Below are positions 16,318 to 25,646 of a stretch of 31,279 bases of DNA, piece by piece (the stretch's first letter is position 1; every line of letters starts with the position of its first letter). The notes beneath the pieces were generated by a model. The model saw nothing but the letters and a program-made list of their open reading frames with translations, did no database searches and was not told the DNA's origin. Origin of the DNA: DATARH01 sp035534535 (lineage in GTDB: Bacteria > Pseudomonadota > Alphaproteobacteria > ATCC43930 > CGMCC-115725). The stretch lies in NCBI GenBank assembly GCA_035534535.1, contig DATLRS010000037.1:1-31279 (forward strand), read 5' to 3'. The position numbers and the translations under genes were made by a program.

Positions 16318-18351
16318 ATGACCGTCGCCGCTATCGTCCATGACGCGCTCTACGGCGCCGCGGCGGCGGTATATGTGTTTCTGTTCATGCTGCTGGTGCT
16401 GTCGCGACGGGGCGGCGTCACCCGAATTTTCCTCGCCGTCGCGTGCGGCGGCACGGCGGTTTGGGCGGTTGCCGCGATTGCCGGGCCGGGGCCCGCAGCC
16501 GGCCCGGCCGGCGATGCGATGGAGCTCGCCAGATCGGCGGCGTGGTGCGCGCTGATGATCCATCTGCTGCGGCGACAGTTCTGTGGCCGCCGCGGAATGG
16601 CCGGGTTGACCGCCTGTCTCGCTGCGCTTGTCGCCCTCGTCCTGGTATTTGGCGCGCGCGATGGCGGCCTGCCGTCGCCGTCGCGCGCGGTGCTCCTGGG
16701 ATACCTTGCGATCGCCGTCTTTGGCGCCTTTCTGGCGGACAACCTCTACCGCACGATGCCGGCGGAGCGGCGCTGGCACGTCAACCTGCTGTTCATCGGC
16801 ATTGGCGGCCTGTTTGTGTACGACCTGTTGTTTTATGCCGATGCGATGCTGTTCCGCCAATTCTCGCCGTTGCTGGCAAACGGCCGGCCGATCGCCGCCA
16901 TCATCGCGGCGCCGCTGGTTGCCGTCACGGCGGCCAGAAATCGCGACTGGGTCATCGACATTCATGTCTCGCGCGAGGCGGTGTTTCACACCGGCAGCCT
17001 CGTCGCCAGCGGCATCCTGCTTCTCGCGCTGGCGACGGTCGGCGAGGCTTTCCGCATGGTCGGTCCGAGCTGGGGAGCGGTGGTCGAAATCGCCCTGGTG
17101 TTCGGCGGTGTCATCGCGGTCGGGGTCACGCTGACCTCGGACTCGGTGCGGTCGCGGCTGCGGCATCTGTTCGTCGACAATTTCTTCAGCCACCGCTTCG
17201 ACTATCGCAAGGAGTGGCTGCAATGCATCGAGACCCTGTCTGCCCCGGCGGACCGGAGCGGGCCGGGCAGCCGCATCATCAAGGCCCTGGCGGCGATCAC
17301 CGACAGCCCGGGCGGGCAGTTGTGGATGCGCGATCCGGAAGGGGAGGCGTTCCACTGGGACAGATCGTGGAACCTGCCGCCGGCCACCGGCGCCGAACCG
17401 GCCGACAGCGCATTTGCCGCGGCGTTTCGCGACGGCGACTGGGTGATCGAACTCGAGGGGCTCGCGCAGCGCCCCGAGTGGCTGGCAGAGATCCGCGGCG
17501 CCTGGCTGGCGGTGCCGCTGAACCATCTCGGCCGGTTGCTCGGGTTCGTCGTCCTGGCCACCCCGCGCGCGCCCCTGCAACTCGGCCGCGAGACCTTCGA
17601 TCTGTTGCGCATTATCGGTCGGCAAGCGGCCAGCCACGCCGCCGAGTGGCAATCCGCCCAGGCCGTGCTCGAAACGCGGCGCCTGCGCGATTTCGGCAAC
17701 CGGTTCGCCTTTGCCGTCCACGACATGAAGAATGTGGCCGCCCAGTTGTCGATGATCGTGCAGAACGCGGCGCAATTTCGCGGCGATCCGGAATTTCACG
17801 ACGACGTCCTGCTCACGGTCGAAGCGGCTCTCAGCCGGACCAACACGCTTATTGCGCGGCTGCGCTCGGAGCCGACCGAACCGGCGGACGTGGTCAGCAT
17901 CCCGATCGACCTGATCGCGGAGCAGATCGCCGCCATCCGCCGCACCCGGGATGTGCAGGTCGCGCTGCGGCATGACGGGGGCCGGGCCGCCGTCGCGATG
18001 GATGCGGCGCATCTGCGCGACGTGTTTACCCATCTGTGCGACAACGCGATCGAAGCCGCTGGCGGCCAGGTATCGGTCACCGTTCACCGCCAGCACTCGC
18101 GGCTGCTGATCGACATAGCGGATGACGGCGCCGGCATGCCGGCCGAATTTGTCCGCGACACGCTGTTCGCCCCGTTCGGCTCGACCAAGCGCGCGGGCCT
18201 CGGCATCGGCGCCTATCAGGCGCGCGAGCTGATCAGAAGTGCCGGCGGCGATCTGATCGTCCAGAGCCGCCCCGGTGTCGGAACGACGATGAGCATCGTC
18301 CTGCCGTGCCTCGGACAGAAGGCCGATCTCCCCCCATTGTCGCCCGTCTGA
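16318..18351 (+). CDS. prsK: Sensor histidine kinase PrsK
   Basis: The protein has 677 residues. The first 290 or so contain multiple membrane helices, followed by a GAF-like region (about 300-450). The transmitter has the phosphoacceptor His468 in FAVHDMKN, the N-box LCDNAIEAA, the G1 box DIADDGAGMP and the G2 box GLGIGAYQARELI. Length and layout match the PrsK kinase of exosortase A systems. It would sense an unknown membrane or cell-envelope signal and phosphorylate PrsR, encoded 15 bases downstream. Start ATG 16318 is four bases after the sugar transferase stop, with AGGAAGG about a dozen bases upstream, so the two genes are probably co-transcribed. Confidence 0.93.
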   Translation: MTVAAIVHDALYGAAAAVYVFLFMLLVLSRRGGVTRIFLAVACGGTAVWAVAAIAGPGPAAGPAGDAMELARSAAWCALMIHLLRRQFCGRRGMAGLTACLAALVALVLVFGARDGGLPSPSRAVLLGYLAIAVFGAFLADNLYRTMPAERRWHVNLLFIGIGGLFVYDLLFYADAMLFRQFSPLLANGRPIAAIIAAPLVAVTAARNRDWVIDIHVSREAVFHTGSLVASGILLLALATVGEAFRMVGPSWGAVVEIALVFGGVIAVGVTLTSDSVRSRLRHLFVDNFFSHRFDYRKEWLQCIETLSAPADRSGPGSRIIKALAAITDSPGGQLWMRDPEGEAFHWDRSWNLPPATGAEPADSAFAAAFRDGDWVIELEGLAQRPEWLAEIRGAWLAVPLNHLGRLLGFVVLATPRAPLQLGRETFDLLRIIGRQAASHAAEWQSAQAVLETRRLRDFGNRFAFAVHDMKNVAAQLSMIVQNAAQFRGDPEFHDDVLLTVEAALSRTNTLIARLRSEPTEPADVVSIPIDLIAEQIAAIRRTRDVQVALRHDGGRAAVAMDAAHLRDVFTHLCDNAIEAAGGQVSVTVHRQHSRLLIDIADDGAGMPAEFVRDTLFAPFGSTKRAGLGIGAYQARELIRSAGGDLIVQSRPGVGTTMSIVLPCLGQKADLPPLSPV

Positions 18352-18366
18352 AAGGACATTCTCGCC

Positions 18367-19827
18367 ATGGACAAAGCGAAACTGCTGGTCGTCGACGATG
18401 ACGAAGGCCTGTGCCGGCAATACCGCTGGGCCTTTCCGGAATATCAGATCTTCACCGGTCAGACGCGCCGGGCCGGGCGGGCGCTGTTTGCCCGTGAACG
18501 GCCGCCGGTCGCGATCGTCGATCTCGGCCTGCCGCCGGACCCGGCGGGAGCGAGCGAGGGTTTGGCGCTGGTCCGCGAGCTGCTCGGCATCGCTCCCGAC
18601 ACCAAGATCATGGTCGCCACCGGCAACGACGACCAGCGGCACGCGTTGCAGGCGGTCGCGATGGGTGCGTTCGACTTCTTCCATAAGCCGGTCGATAACG
18701 ACGTGCTGCGCGTCATTCTCGAACGTGCCTACAATCTGGCGCGGCTGGAGGATGAGGCGAGGCGGGCGCGGGACCTGCCGAGACCTTCGCCGATCGAACA
18801 CATCATCACCGGCGACGAGCAGATGCTGCGGCTGTGCCGCAGCGTCGAACGGCTCGCCGCCACCGATGTGACCGTGCTGCTCCTGGGCGAGAGCGGGACC
18901 GGCAAGGAGGCGTTGGCGCACGCGCTCCATGATCTGGGGCCGCGCGCCGACCGGCCATTCATCCCGCTCAACTGCGGCGCGATCCCCGAGGCGCTCCTTG
19001 AAAGCGAGCTGTTCGGGCATGAACGCGGCGCCTTCACCGGCGCCATCAAGCAGACCATCGGCAAGATCGAGAGCGCCAATCACGGGACGTTGTTCCTCGA
19101 CGAAATCGGCGATCTCCCGGCGATGCTGCAGGTAAAGCTGCTGCGCTTCCTGCAGAACCAGGTCATCGAACGCGTCGGAGGGCGCCACCCCATTCAGGTC
19201 GATGTCCGGATCGTGTGCGCGACCAACCAGGATCTCGAAGCCCGGATGCAGGAGGGGTCGTTTCGCGACGATCTGTTCTACCGGTTGAACGAGGTGACGC
19301 TGCGGGTTGCGCCGCTCCGCGAGCGGCCGGGGGATCCGACGCTGCTGGCGAGCTTTTTCCTGCACCGCTTCACGGCGCAATTCGGCCGGCGCATCCGCGG
19401 CTTTACCGCCGAGGCCATCGCCGCCATCGCGGCCCATCCCTGGCCCGGCAATGTCCGCGAGCTGGAGAACCGGGTGAAACGGGCTGTCGTCATGTCGGAT
19501 GGTCGATTGATCAGCGCCAGCGACCTCGAATTGGCGCCGCCGGTCATCAGCGGGCACCAGCTCGATATCCGGCTGGCGCGATTGCGGGCCGAGCGGGAAG
19601 TCGTCCAGAAGGCGCTGAGCCAAAGCAACGGCACGATCTCGACGGCGGCCAAACTGCTCGGCATCAGCCGGCCGACGCTCTACACGCTGCTCGAGACGCA
19701 TGGCCTGGGGACCCTGTCGGGAAGCGCCTCGGACGGGCGTCAAGCCCCGGCCGTCAGCGATGTTCCGCGGATGCAGAAACAGTCGGACCGGGCCGGGAGG
19801 AATGGCGGATGGCTGCAAGAATCCTGA
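18367..19827 (+). CDS. prsR: Sigma-54-dependent response regulator PrsR
   Basis: The protein has 486 residues in NtrC-type order. The receiver domain has the acidic pocket VVDDDEG, phosphoacceptor Asp52 and Lys107 in HKPVD. The AAA+ domain has Walker A GESGTGKE (174-181), GAFTGA (221-226), which contacts sigma-54, and Walker B LFLDEIG. The Fis-type helix-turn-helix (NGTISTAAKLLGISRPTLYT) is near 420-445. It would activate sigma-54 promoters of PEP-CTERM/EPS genes when phosphorylated by PrsK. The 39-residue tail after the helix-turn-helix is polar. An AAGGA ribosome site precedes ATG 18367. Its 3' end overlaps prsT by 19 bases. Confidence 0.95.
   Translation: MDKAKLLVVDDDEGLCRQYRWAFPEYQIFTGQTRRAGRALFARERPPVAIVDLGLPPDPAGASEGLALVRELLGIAPDTKIMVATGNDDQRHALQAVAMGAFDFFHKPVDNDVLRVILERAYNLARLEDEARRARDLPRPSPIEHIITGDEQMLRLCRSVERLAATDVTVLLLGESGTGKEALAHALHDLGPRADRPFIPLNCGAIPEALLESELFGHERGAFTGAIKQTIGKIESANHGTLFLDEIGDLPAMLQVKLLRFLQNQVIERVGGRHPIQVDVRIVCATNQDLEARMQEGSFRDDLFYRLNEVTLRVAPLRERPGDPTLLASFFLHRFTAQFGRRIRGFTAEAIAAIAAHPWPGNVRELENRVKRAVVMSDGRLISASDLELAPPVISGHQLDIRLARLRAEREVVQKALSQSNGTISTAAKLLGISRPTLYTLLETHGLGTLSGSASDGRQAPAVSDVPRMQKQSDRAGRNGGWLQES
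19795..19800 (+). promoter_or_regulatory. Ribosome binding site of prsT inside prsR
   Basis: GGGAGG lies eight bases before ATG 19809, within the last codons of prsR. It fixes the prsT start and excludes the much longer open frame that runs back to 19215 through prsR. Confidence 0.8.
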
Positions 19828-22574
19828 GAATTTCGGCGCTGCTGCTGGCGCTCGCGGCGCTCACCGGCGCGGCGCGGGCCAACGACTATCTCAATGACGC
19901 CAAGCGGCTGATTGCCGCCGGCGATCTGCGGGCGGCGCGGATACAGCTGAAGAACGCGGTCCGGTCGGAGCCGCAAAACATGGAAGCGCATTACCGGCTT
20001 GGGTGGGTCTACCTCCAGCTCGGTGAGCCGGTGGCCGCGGAAACGGAGGCAAAAACCGCGCGCGTCGGCGGCTTTGACCCCGATCTTGCGGTCGTGCTGC
20101 TGGCGCGGGCGACGCTGGCGGAAGGCAAATATCAGCAGCTGCTCGCCAATTTCTCGCCTGACCAGGGCAGCAAGGCGCGCCGGGCGGAAGTGCTCGTGCT
20201 GCGCGGCGATGCGCAACTTGCGCTCAACGCCCCGGCGGATGCCCGCAAATCATTCGAAGCGGCCCAACAGCTGGCCCCGCAATCGGCGGCGCCGCTGCTC
20301 GCCGAAGCGCGGCTGCTGGCGGCCTCGCAGCAGCTCAAGGAGGCCGGCACGCTGTTCGACCGCGCTCTTGCTCTGCAGCCGCATTCGGCCGACGCGCTGG
20401 TCGGCAAAGCACAATTGCTGCGCCGCGAGGGCAATCCCCAGGGCGCGCTTGGTCTGCTCGACAAGGCGCTCGCCGATAATCCGCGGCTGCTGGCGGTGAA
20501 AATCGAACGCGCCGCGGCGTTCCTCGACCTCGACAAAAACCCGCAGGCACAGTCCGATATCGCTGCGGTGCTTGCCGCTCAGCCCAACAATGCGCTCGCG
20601 ATCTATTTGCGTGCGATCCTCAATGCCAAGGAGAAAAAATTCAGCGCAGCCGATGCCGATTTGGACAAGGTGTCGCCGCTGCTGGGCAGGATGCCGCACG
20701 CCTACTACGTGCTCGCCGTCGTCAAATACAGCCTGCATCAGTTGAACCAGGCCGAGGATGCGGCGCGGCGCTATGCGACGCACTATCCGGACGATCCGGC
20801 CGGCCAGAAACTGCTCGGCGGGATCGAGCTCGCGCTGGGGCGCCCGGCCGACGCGCTCGCGACGCTTGCCAAACTCCAGCGCTCCGGCACAGCCGATCCC
20901 GCAGCGCTCGATCTGATCGGCCGGGCCGAGCTGCAAATGGGCCGGCCTGACAAGGCGATGACCGCCTTCGAGGCGGCCGTCAAACGCGCGCCCGATAATG
21001 CGGCGCTGCATTACTGGCTGGGCGTCAGCGGGCTGCGGGCGGGCGATGCCGCGAATGCGGTGGCGCAGCTCACGCGCTCGCTCGATCTGGCGCCGAGCGC
21101 GCCGGCCGGGGCGACCCTCGTTCTGACCGATATCGAGGCCGGTCGCTACGACGCGGCGATGAAGGTCGCCGAAACCCTGCGGCAAGCCCAACCCAACAGC
21201 CCGATCGCCGACAATCTGACGGGACTGGTAAAGCTCGCGCAATTCGATCTGGCCGGCGCGCGGGCGGCATTTGCCGCGGTCGCCGCCAAGTACCCCGGGT
21301 TTTCCCCGGCTCGCCTCAACCTCGCGCAGGTGGACGAATTGCAGGGCCGCTCCGACGCGGCGCGCGCATTGCTCCAGCAGATCCTTGGCGAGCACCCGGC
21401 CAATGCCCAGGCGTTGACCCGGCTGGTCAATCTGGACTTGCGCACCGGGCACGACGCGGCGGCGGTCACGGCCGCCGAGCAGGCGCATGCGGCGGCGGCG
21501 GACAATCCCGGCATCACCGGCGGCCTGATCGATCTGTATCTCCGGCTCGGACACAAGAACAAGGCGCTGGCCCTCGCCAGAACCGAACCGGGCAGCAACA
21601 AGCCCGGTGACGTGCCGCTGATCGCGGCCCGTGCCCGCGCCGAAGTGGCGGCCGGATCGCTGGCTGACGCCGCGCGGACTTACCGCCGCTTGATTGCGAT
21701 CGACAAGAACGCCATCGAGCAACGCCGGCAGCTGGCCGCGGTGTTGCTGTCGGCCGGCGACGCCAAAGGCGCGCGCGCCGCGATCGATGCGGCGCTTGCG
21801 CTGTTCCCGACAAACCCGGGGCTCGTCGAAGACCGCATCGCCATCGATCTGAAAACCGACGGCCTCGCGGCGGCGCTGGCCTGGGCAAAGGCCTATGCGA
21901 CGCAGCACCCCGACCTGCCGACGGCGGCGGCGCTGGAGGGCGATGTGCTGGTCGGCGCGAGCCGACCCGACGAGGCGGTGGCGGCTTATCGCAAAGCCTA
22001 TCGGCAGGCGCCGTCCGCGCTGCTGGCGGTGCGTCTTTACCGGATGCTGGCCGCGACAGGAAAACCCGACGACGGAGCGAGCGCGCTACGCGACTGGCTT
22101 GCCGGACACCCTGACGATCTCGGCATTGCCGCGCAGCTCGGCGCCGCCGACATCCTCGGCCACCGCTACGACGAGGCCCGCCGCACGCTCGAGAGCGTGG
22201 TCGCGAAGCAGCCGAAAAACCCGGTCGTGCTCAACAATCTGGCCTGGCTCTATCACCTGACGGGCGATCCGCGGGCGCGTTCGGTCGCCGAACGAGCCTA
22301 TGCGCTGGCCCCCGGTTCGGGCGAGATAGCCGCCACCCTCGGGTGGATCCTGACCAAGACCGGCCACGCCGCCGACGCCGTTGGCCTCTTGCAGCAGGCG
22401 AGCGCCGCCCAACCCGCAAGCCCGGCGTTCAAATACCATCTGGCGGTCGCGCTCAACGATACCGGGCAATACCGGGCGGCGCAGAAGATCCTCGCGGCGC
22501 TGGTGTCCGGGACGACGAATTTCGCTGACAAGCCCGCCGCAGAACAGCTCCTGGCCGATGTCGCCAAGCGCTAG
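19809..22574 (+). CDS. prsT: Tetratricopeptide-repeat protein PrsT, without lipobox
   Basis: The protein has 921 residues. A signal peptide (ILRISALLLALAALTGAARA) is followed by some twenty tetratricopeptide-like helical repeats, starting DYLNDAKRLIAAGDLRAARI and recurring to the end (for example ALGWILTKTGHAADAVGLLQ). The length matches the PrsT protein of exosortase A systems, a large periplasmic scaffold of unknown partner. Family members are described as lipoproteins, but here no cysteine follows the hydrophobic core: the cleavage region is TGAARAND, suited to signal peptidase I. The protein would then be soluble in the periplasm. It is coupled to prsR by a 19-base overlap and ends one base before the convergent ligase gene. 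Confidence 0.93.
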   Translation: MAARILRISALLLALAALTGAARANDYLNDAKRLIAAGDLRAARIQLKNAVRSEPQNMEAHYRLGWVYLQLGEPVAAETEAKTARVGGFDPDLAVVLLARATLAEGKYQQLLANFSPDQGSKARRAEVLVLRGDAQLALNAPADARKSFEAAQQLAPQSAAPLLAEARLLAASQQLKEAGTLFDRALALQPHSADALVGKAQLLRREGNPQGALGLLDKALADNPRLLAVKIERAAAFLDLDKNPQAQSDIAAVLAAQPNNALAIYLRAILNAKEKKFSAADADLDKVSPLLGRMPHAYYVLAVVKYSLHQLNQAEDAARRYATHYPDDPAGQKLLGGIELALGRPADALATLAKLQRSGTADPAALDLIGRAELQMGRPDKAMTAFEAAVKRAPDNAALHYWLGVSGLRAGDAANAVAQLTRSLDLAPSAPAGATLVLTDIEAGRYDAAMKVAETLRQAQPNSPIADNLTGLVKLAQFDLAGARAAFAAVAAKYPGFSPARLNLAQVDELQGRSDAARALLQQILGEHPANAQALTRLVNLDLRTGHDAAAVTAAEQAHAAAADNPGITGGLIDLYLRLGHKNKALALARTEPGSNKPGDVPLIAARARAEVAAGSLADAARTYRRLIAIDKNAIEQRRQLAAVLLSAGDAKGARAAIDAALALFPTNPGLVEDRIAIDLKTDGLAAALAWAKAYATQHPDLPTAAALEGDVLVGASRPDEAVAAYRKAYRQAPSALLAVRLYRMLAATGKPDDGASALRDWLAGHPDDLGIAAQLGAADILGHRYDEARRTLESVVAKQPKNPVVLNNLAWLYHLTGDPRARSVAERAYALAPGSGEIAATLGWILTKTGHAADAVGLLQQASAAQPASPAFKYHLAVALNDTGQYRAAQKILAALVSGTTNFADKPAAEQLLADVAKR

Positions 22575-22575
22575 T

Positions 22576-23880
22576 TCAGGGGACCGCGAGCGGCGGCGCC
22601 AGCGGCATTGCGAGGCGCGACGTGGCGGGGCGCAAACCTGCACGCTGCCACTCGGCGATGCTGCGCAATCCGATGGTGATGGACACGAGATCATAGAGGA
22701 ATGGCGAGGTCGCAATGCTGATGAACATGCCGCCGGCGACGAACACCAGAAGACTGACCTGGACCATCCCGGCAAGATCCTGCGCCCAGGCCAGATCCGG
22801 CTGGTCGATCGCGAGCCGCCGTACCGTACCGCAGCTCCGATAGGCTGCCGCGATCAGCGCGCCGAACAGCGCGAGGCCGATAAAGCCATGCTCGACCAGC
22901 ACTTCGAAAACGATGTTGTGGGACTCGATGTAGCCATCGCCGCCCGGCACCTTGTTCAGCACTTCGACGCGAAAGCCGCCACCGACCAGCGGGTGCCGCA
23001 GCGCCATGTTCCACGACCATTTCCAGGCTTCGAGACGATCCAGGGCCGACTCGTCGTGCTGGTAGTTGACGGTCGTGTCCATCCGCTCGAACCAGCTCGC
23101 AGGCGCGAGCTCAAACAGCAGCACGATCGCCGCGACCGCGACAAGCACCATCCAGATCTTGTTTTTCGTCTTGGCGACCAGCAACAAAAAAGCGGTACCG
23201 CCACTGAACAGGGCGGTGCGCGCGAACGTGCCGACCAGCGCAAGGATGCAGCTGATCGCGATGCCACGCAGCGCCAGGATCAGCCAGCGCGTTCTCGGCA
23301 ACAGGATAGCCTGTCGGGCGAGGAACAGCGTCATCGGCACGACCATCGGCAAGAAGACGGCAAAGGCTACCCGATCCTCGATGAAGCTGCCGGTGGCGCC
23401 GATCACCGTGAGCCCGCCGCCGCCCCAGGAGATCGTCTTGAGGGCTCCCGGGATTGCCGAGAAGGCGACGCAGATTACCTGCACCCAGACAAACGCCTCG
23501 AGGCGCGGCCGGGTCGACATCATCTGCGCCGCCAGAATGCTGAACCCGATCACCTTGACGGTACGTTCCCATTTGAACGCTGCCGCATCGGGCACCAGGG
23601 CGAACAGCGAGGTGAAGTTCGTCCACAGGAAAAATGCGATCAGCAGACCCAGCACCAGGGGCGCCCGCGGCAAGGTCTTTTTCTCGCGAACGAGCCACAT
23701 CAGGAAGGTGAATGCGGCCACCGCGAGCGAGAGGTCATCGGGGAGCAGGGTGACGTAATAGGCGTCACTCGGTGGCAGGAATTCCAGCCATTTATAGATC
23801 AGGACACCGGCGAACGGCGACAGGACGACCGTCGGCAGCAGTCCGAAATACGTCAGAAGAAAGAAGGTCTGGCGCAGCAT
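22576..23880 (-). CDS. O-antigen ligase/Wzy-like membrane protein (TIGR03097-like)
   Basis: The 434-residue protein has about ten membrane helices and a large periplasmic loop (about 260-330). The loop contains ALDRLEAWKWSWNMALRHPL, then VGGGF and ESHNIVFEVLVEHGFIGLAL. The R-x6-W, G-G-G-F and H-N motifs are those of the Wzy/WaaL superfamily, and the start (FFLLTYFGLLPTVVLSPFAG) resembles the putative O-glycosylation ligase linked to exosortase A. It would polymerise the EPS repeat or transfer glycan from undecaprenyl diphosphate to another acceptor, possibly exported PEP-CTERM proteins. It is convergent with prsT with one base between stops, and no terminator is visible between them. ATG 23880 is the natural start. 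Confidence 0.87.
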   Translation of the reverse strand: MLRQTFFLLTYFGLLPTVVLSPFAGVLIYKWLEFLPPSDAYYVTLLPDDLSLAVAAFTFLMWLVREKKTLPRAPLVLGLLIAFFLWTNFTSLFALVPDAAAFKWERTVKVIGFSILAAQMMSTRPRLEAFVWVQVICVAFSAIPGALKTISWGGGGLTVIGATGSFIEDRVAFAVFLPMVVPMTLFLARQAILLPRTRWLILALRGIAISCILALVGTFARTALFSGGTAFLLLVAKTKNKIWMVLVAVAAIVLLFELAPASWFERMDTTVNYQHDESALDRLEAWKWSWNMALRHPLVGGGFRVEVLNKVPGGDGYIESHNIVFEVLVEHGFIGLALFGALIAAAYRSCGTVRRLAIDQPDLAWAQDLAGMVQVSLLVFVAGGMFISIATSPFLYDLVSITIGLRSIAEWQRAGLRPATSRLAMPLAPPLAVP

Positions 23881-23953
23881 GCTCTGCCAGGGCGCATCCG
23901 TCCGGGGCTGAAAGGTAGCGCCAGCATCGCGCGCGACCCGCGACCTGTCACGC

Positions 23954-23998
23954 GGTTTTTTCCGGGAGGGTTTTTTCCGGGAGGGTTTTTTCCGGGAG
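23954..23998. repeat. Three perfect 15-bp tandem repeats
   Basis: The unit ggttttttccgggag occurs three times in a row without mismatch. It lies in the divergent intergenic region, 73 bases before the ligase start (minus strand) and about 155 bases before the phosphatase-like gene (plus strand). Each unit carries a T6 tract, so copy change would alter promoter spacing by 15 bases. The remainder of 23881-24152 shows no gene I can support; reading frames across the repeat give only low-complexity peptides. Confidence 0.95.
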
Positions 23999-24152
23999 AC
24001 TGCGGGTGTTCGAGGGAAATGCCTGCGTCGACACCGCTACCCGAACCGACAAAGACGCCGGTGATGTCGCGCAGATCGCTCGCGGCGCTATCTTCGCAGT
24101 ATTCCAATCGACTTCTGCGGCAGCCGGGCCCGCAGGAAAGCAGAGATTGAGC

Positions 24153-25625
24153 ATGGGCATCATCGTATTGGAGTTCAATGAACTATGTCCGACGTTGCTC
24201 GGTCGCTGGATGGCGAGTGGCGATTTGCCCAACTTCAAAGCGCTGCATGATGCCTCGCAAGTTTTTGTCACAAGCGCCGACGCAGCGCCGCCCGCTCTGG
24301 AACCGTGGATCCAGTGGTACTCGATCCATACCGGCCTGAGCTACTCCCAGCACAAGGTCTTTCATCTGACAGACGGCGCGCGCGCCGGCCATCCCGATAT
24401 CTGGTCGATCATTCAGGAACGCGGCGGGCGCACCGGAAATTTCTCAAGCATGAACGCGCGACGGCAGGTCGAACCGGGATGCTTTTTCATGGCAGACCCA
24501 TGGTGCACAGCGCAGACCGCCCACCCCGAACAGCTGCAGCGCTTTTTCGAGTTTGTTGCTCAACACGTGCAGGAATACGCCAATCGTGATCGGCCCGCCG
24601 GCCTATCTTCCGCCGCCAGACTGCTCGCGTCCCTGACCCGGCAGGGTCTGCGGTTCACGACGATTGGCGACATCGTCACGTTGCTGCTCCGCGAGTTCAT
24701 GCAGCCGACGCGAATCTGGCAGCGAGCAGTCGTCCTCGATTGGTTGCAGACAGACCTGTTTCTCGCCCTTTACCGCAAATTCAACCCCGCTTTTGCTACC
24801 TTTTTTCTCAATAGCACGGCACATTTTCAACATGCCTATTGGCGTCACATGGAACCGGAAGCATTCGATACACGACCCAGCATTACCGAGTTCGAGAATT
24901 ACGAGCATGCCATAAAATTCGGTTACCAGAACATGGACAGGCTGGTGCAAAAATTCACCCGCGGCAAGGCTGACGGGGATGTTCTGATGCTGGTCACCGG
25001 GTTGAGCCAGCAACCATTTGTGAAATACGAGGCCGTCGGGGGACAACGGTTTTATCGGCCGCGCGACATTACCGAGGTTTTACGGATGCTGGGCCTGCGG
25101 GCGACGGTGGTCGAGCCGGTCATGACCCACCAGTACATGGTGAGGTTCGCGAGCGCCGGAGAGCGGGATGACGCCAGGTCCAAGCTTCTCGATCTGGTCT
25201 GCGAAGGGCGCCAAGTTTTTGAAATTGAACCGTGTGACTCAGCCGCACTCTACCTTGGTTGCCAGTTGCATCGCCAGTTGGCGGTGGATACAGCGATGAC
25301 GTCGGCTTCCGGCCGGATCGGCAGTCGCGCCTTCTTCGATGTTTTCTATCAGATCGACGGGATCAAGAGTGGTTGTCATCATCCGGACGGGGCCCTGTGG
25401 ATCGCGACTGGTACGCCGCAGGTACATGCGGAGAAGGTATCGATCCTCGACATCTTCCCCACTTGGCTCGAAATGCTCGGCATTGATTACAAACCAAGTG
25501 CGGTTCACCCGTTTATCGGCGGCAGCCTGGTTGAGCGCTGGGCCGGCGAGCCGGCAGGCCTGACGCAGACTGCGCGAAATCAGCGACGGCAGGCCATCGA
25601 GGCCGGCGCCCGACCGTCGATATAG
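24153..25625 (+). CDS. Alkaline-phosphatase-superfamily protein (type I phosphodiesterase-like)
   Basis: The protein has 490 residues. It starts with GIIVLEFNELCPTLLGRWMA, then LPNF and ALEPWIQWYSIHTGLSYSQH, the pattern of phosphodiesterase/nucleotide-pyrophosphatase-like proteins found in polysaccharide loci. Later come NSTAHFQHAYWR, a possible metal-binding histidine block, and HHPDGALWIATG near the C-terminus, similar to the last metal motif of the superfamily. The first metal site, usually Asp, appears as Glu/Asn here, so activity is unproven. It may process lipid-linked or phosphorylated sugars, or transfer a phospho-substituent to the EPS. No signal peptide is visible. ATG 24153 was chosen because homology-like sequence starts there; the frame is open back to 24006. 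It precedes the GT4 gene by 21 bases. Confidence 0.7.
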   Translation: MGIIVLEFNELCPTLLGRWMASGDLPNFKALHDASQVFVTSADAAPPALEPWIQWYSIHTGLSYSQHKVFHLTDGARAGHPDIWSIIQERGGRTGNFSSMNARRQVEPGCFFMADPWCTAQTAHPEQLQRFFEFVAQHVQEYANRDRPAGLSSAARLLASLTRQGLRFTTIGDIVTLLLREFMQPTRIWQRAVVLDWLQTDLFLALYRKFNPAFATFFLNSTAHFQHAYWRHMEPEAFDTRPSITEFENYEHAIKFGYQNMDRLVQKFTRGKADGDVLMLVTGLSQQPFVKYEAVGGQRFYRPRDITEVLRMLGLRATVVEPVMTHQYMVRFASAGERDDARSKLLDLVCEGRQVFEIEPCDSAALYLGCQLHRQLAVDTAMTSASGRIGSRAFFDVFYQIDGIKSGCHHPDGALWIATGTPQVHAEKVSILDIFPTWLEMLGIDYKPSAVHPFIGGSLVERWAGEPAGLTQTARNQRRQAIEAGARPSI

Positions 25626-25646
25626 CGAAGACAGACGGTCAGGCAG

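Noticed and set aside
16231..19818. A very long minus-strand open frame of 1195 codons opposite prsK and prsR
   Set aside because: Its sequence is rich in Arg, Gln, Asp and His without domains, and it mirrors genes with clear motifs on the plus strand. It is a shadow frame of GC-rich coding sequence.
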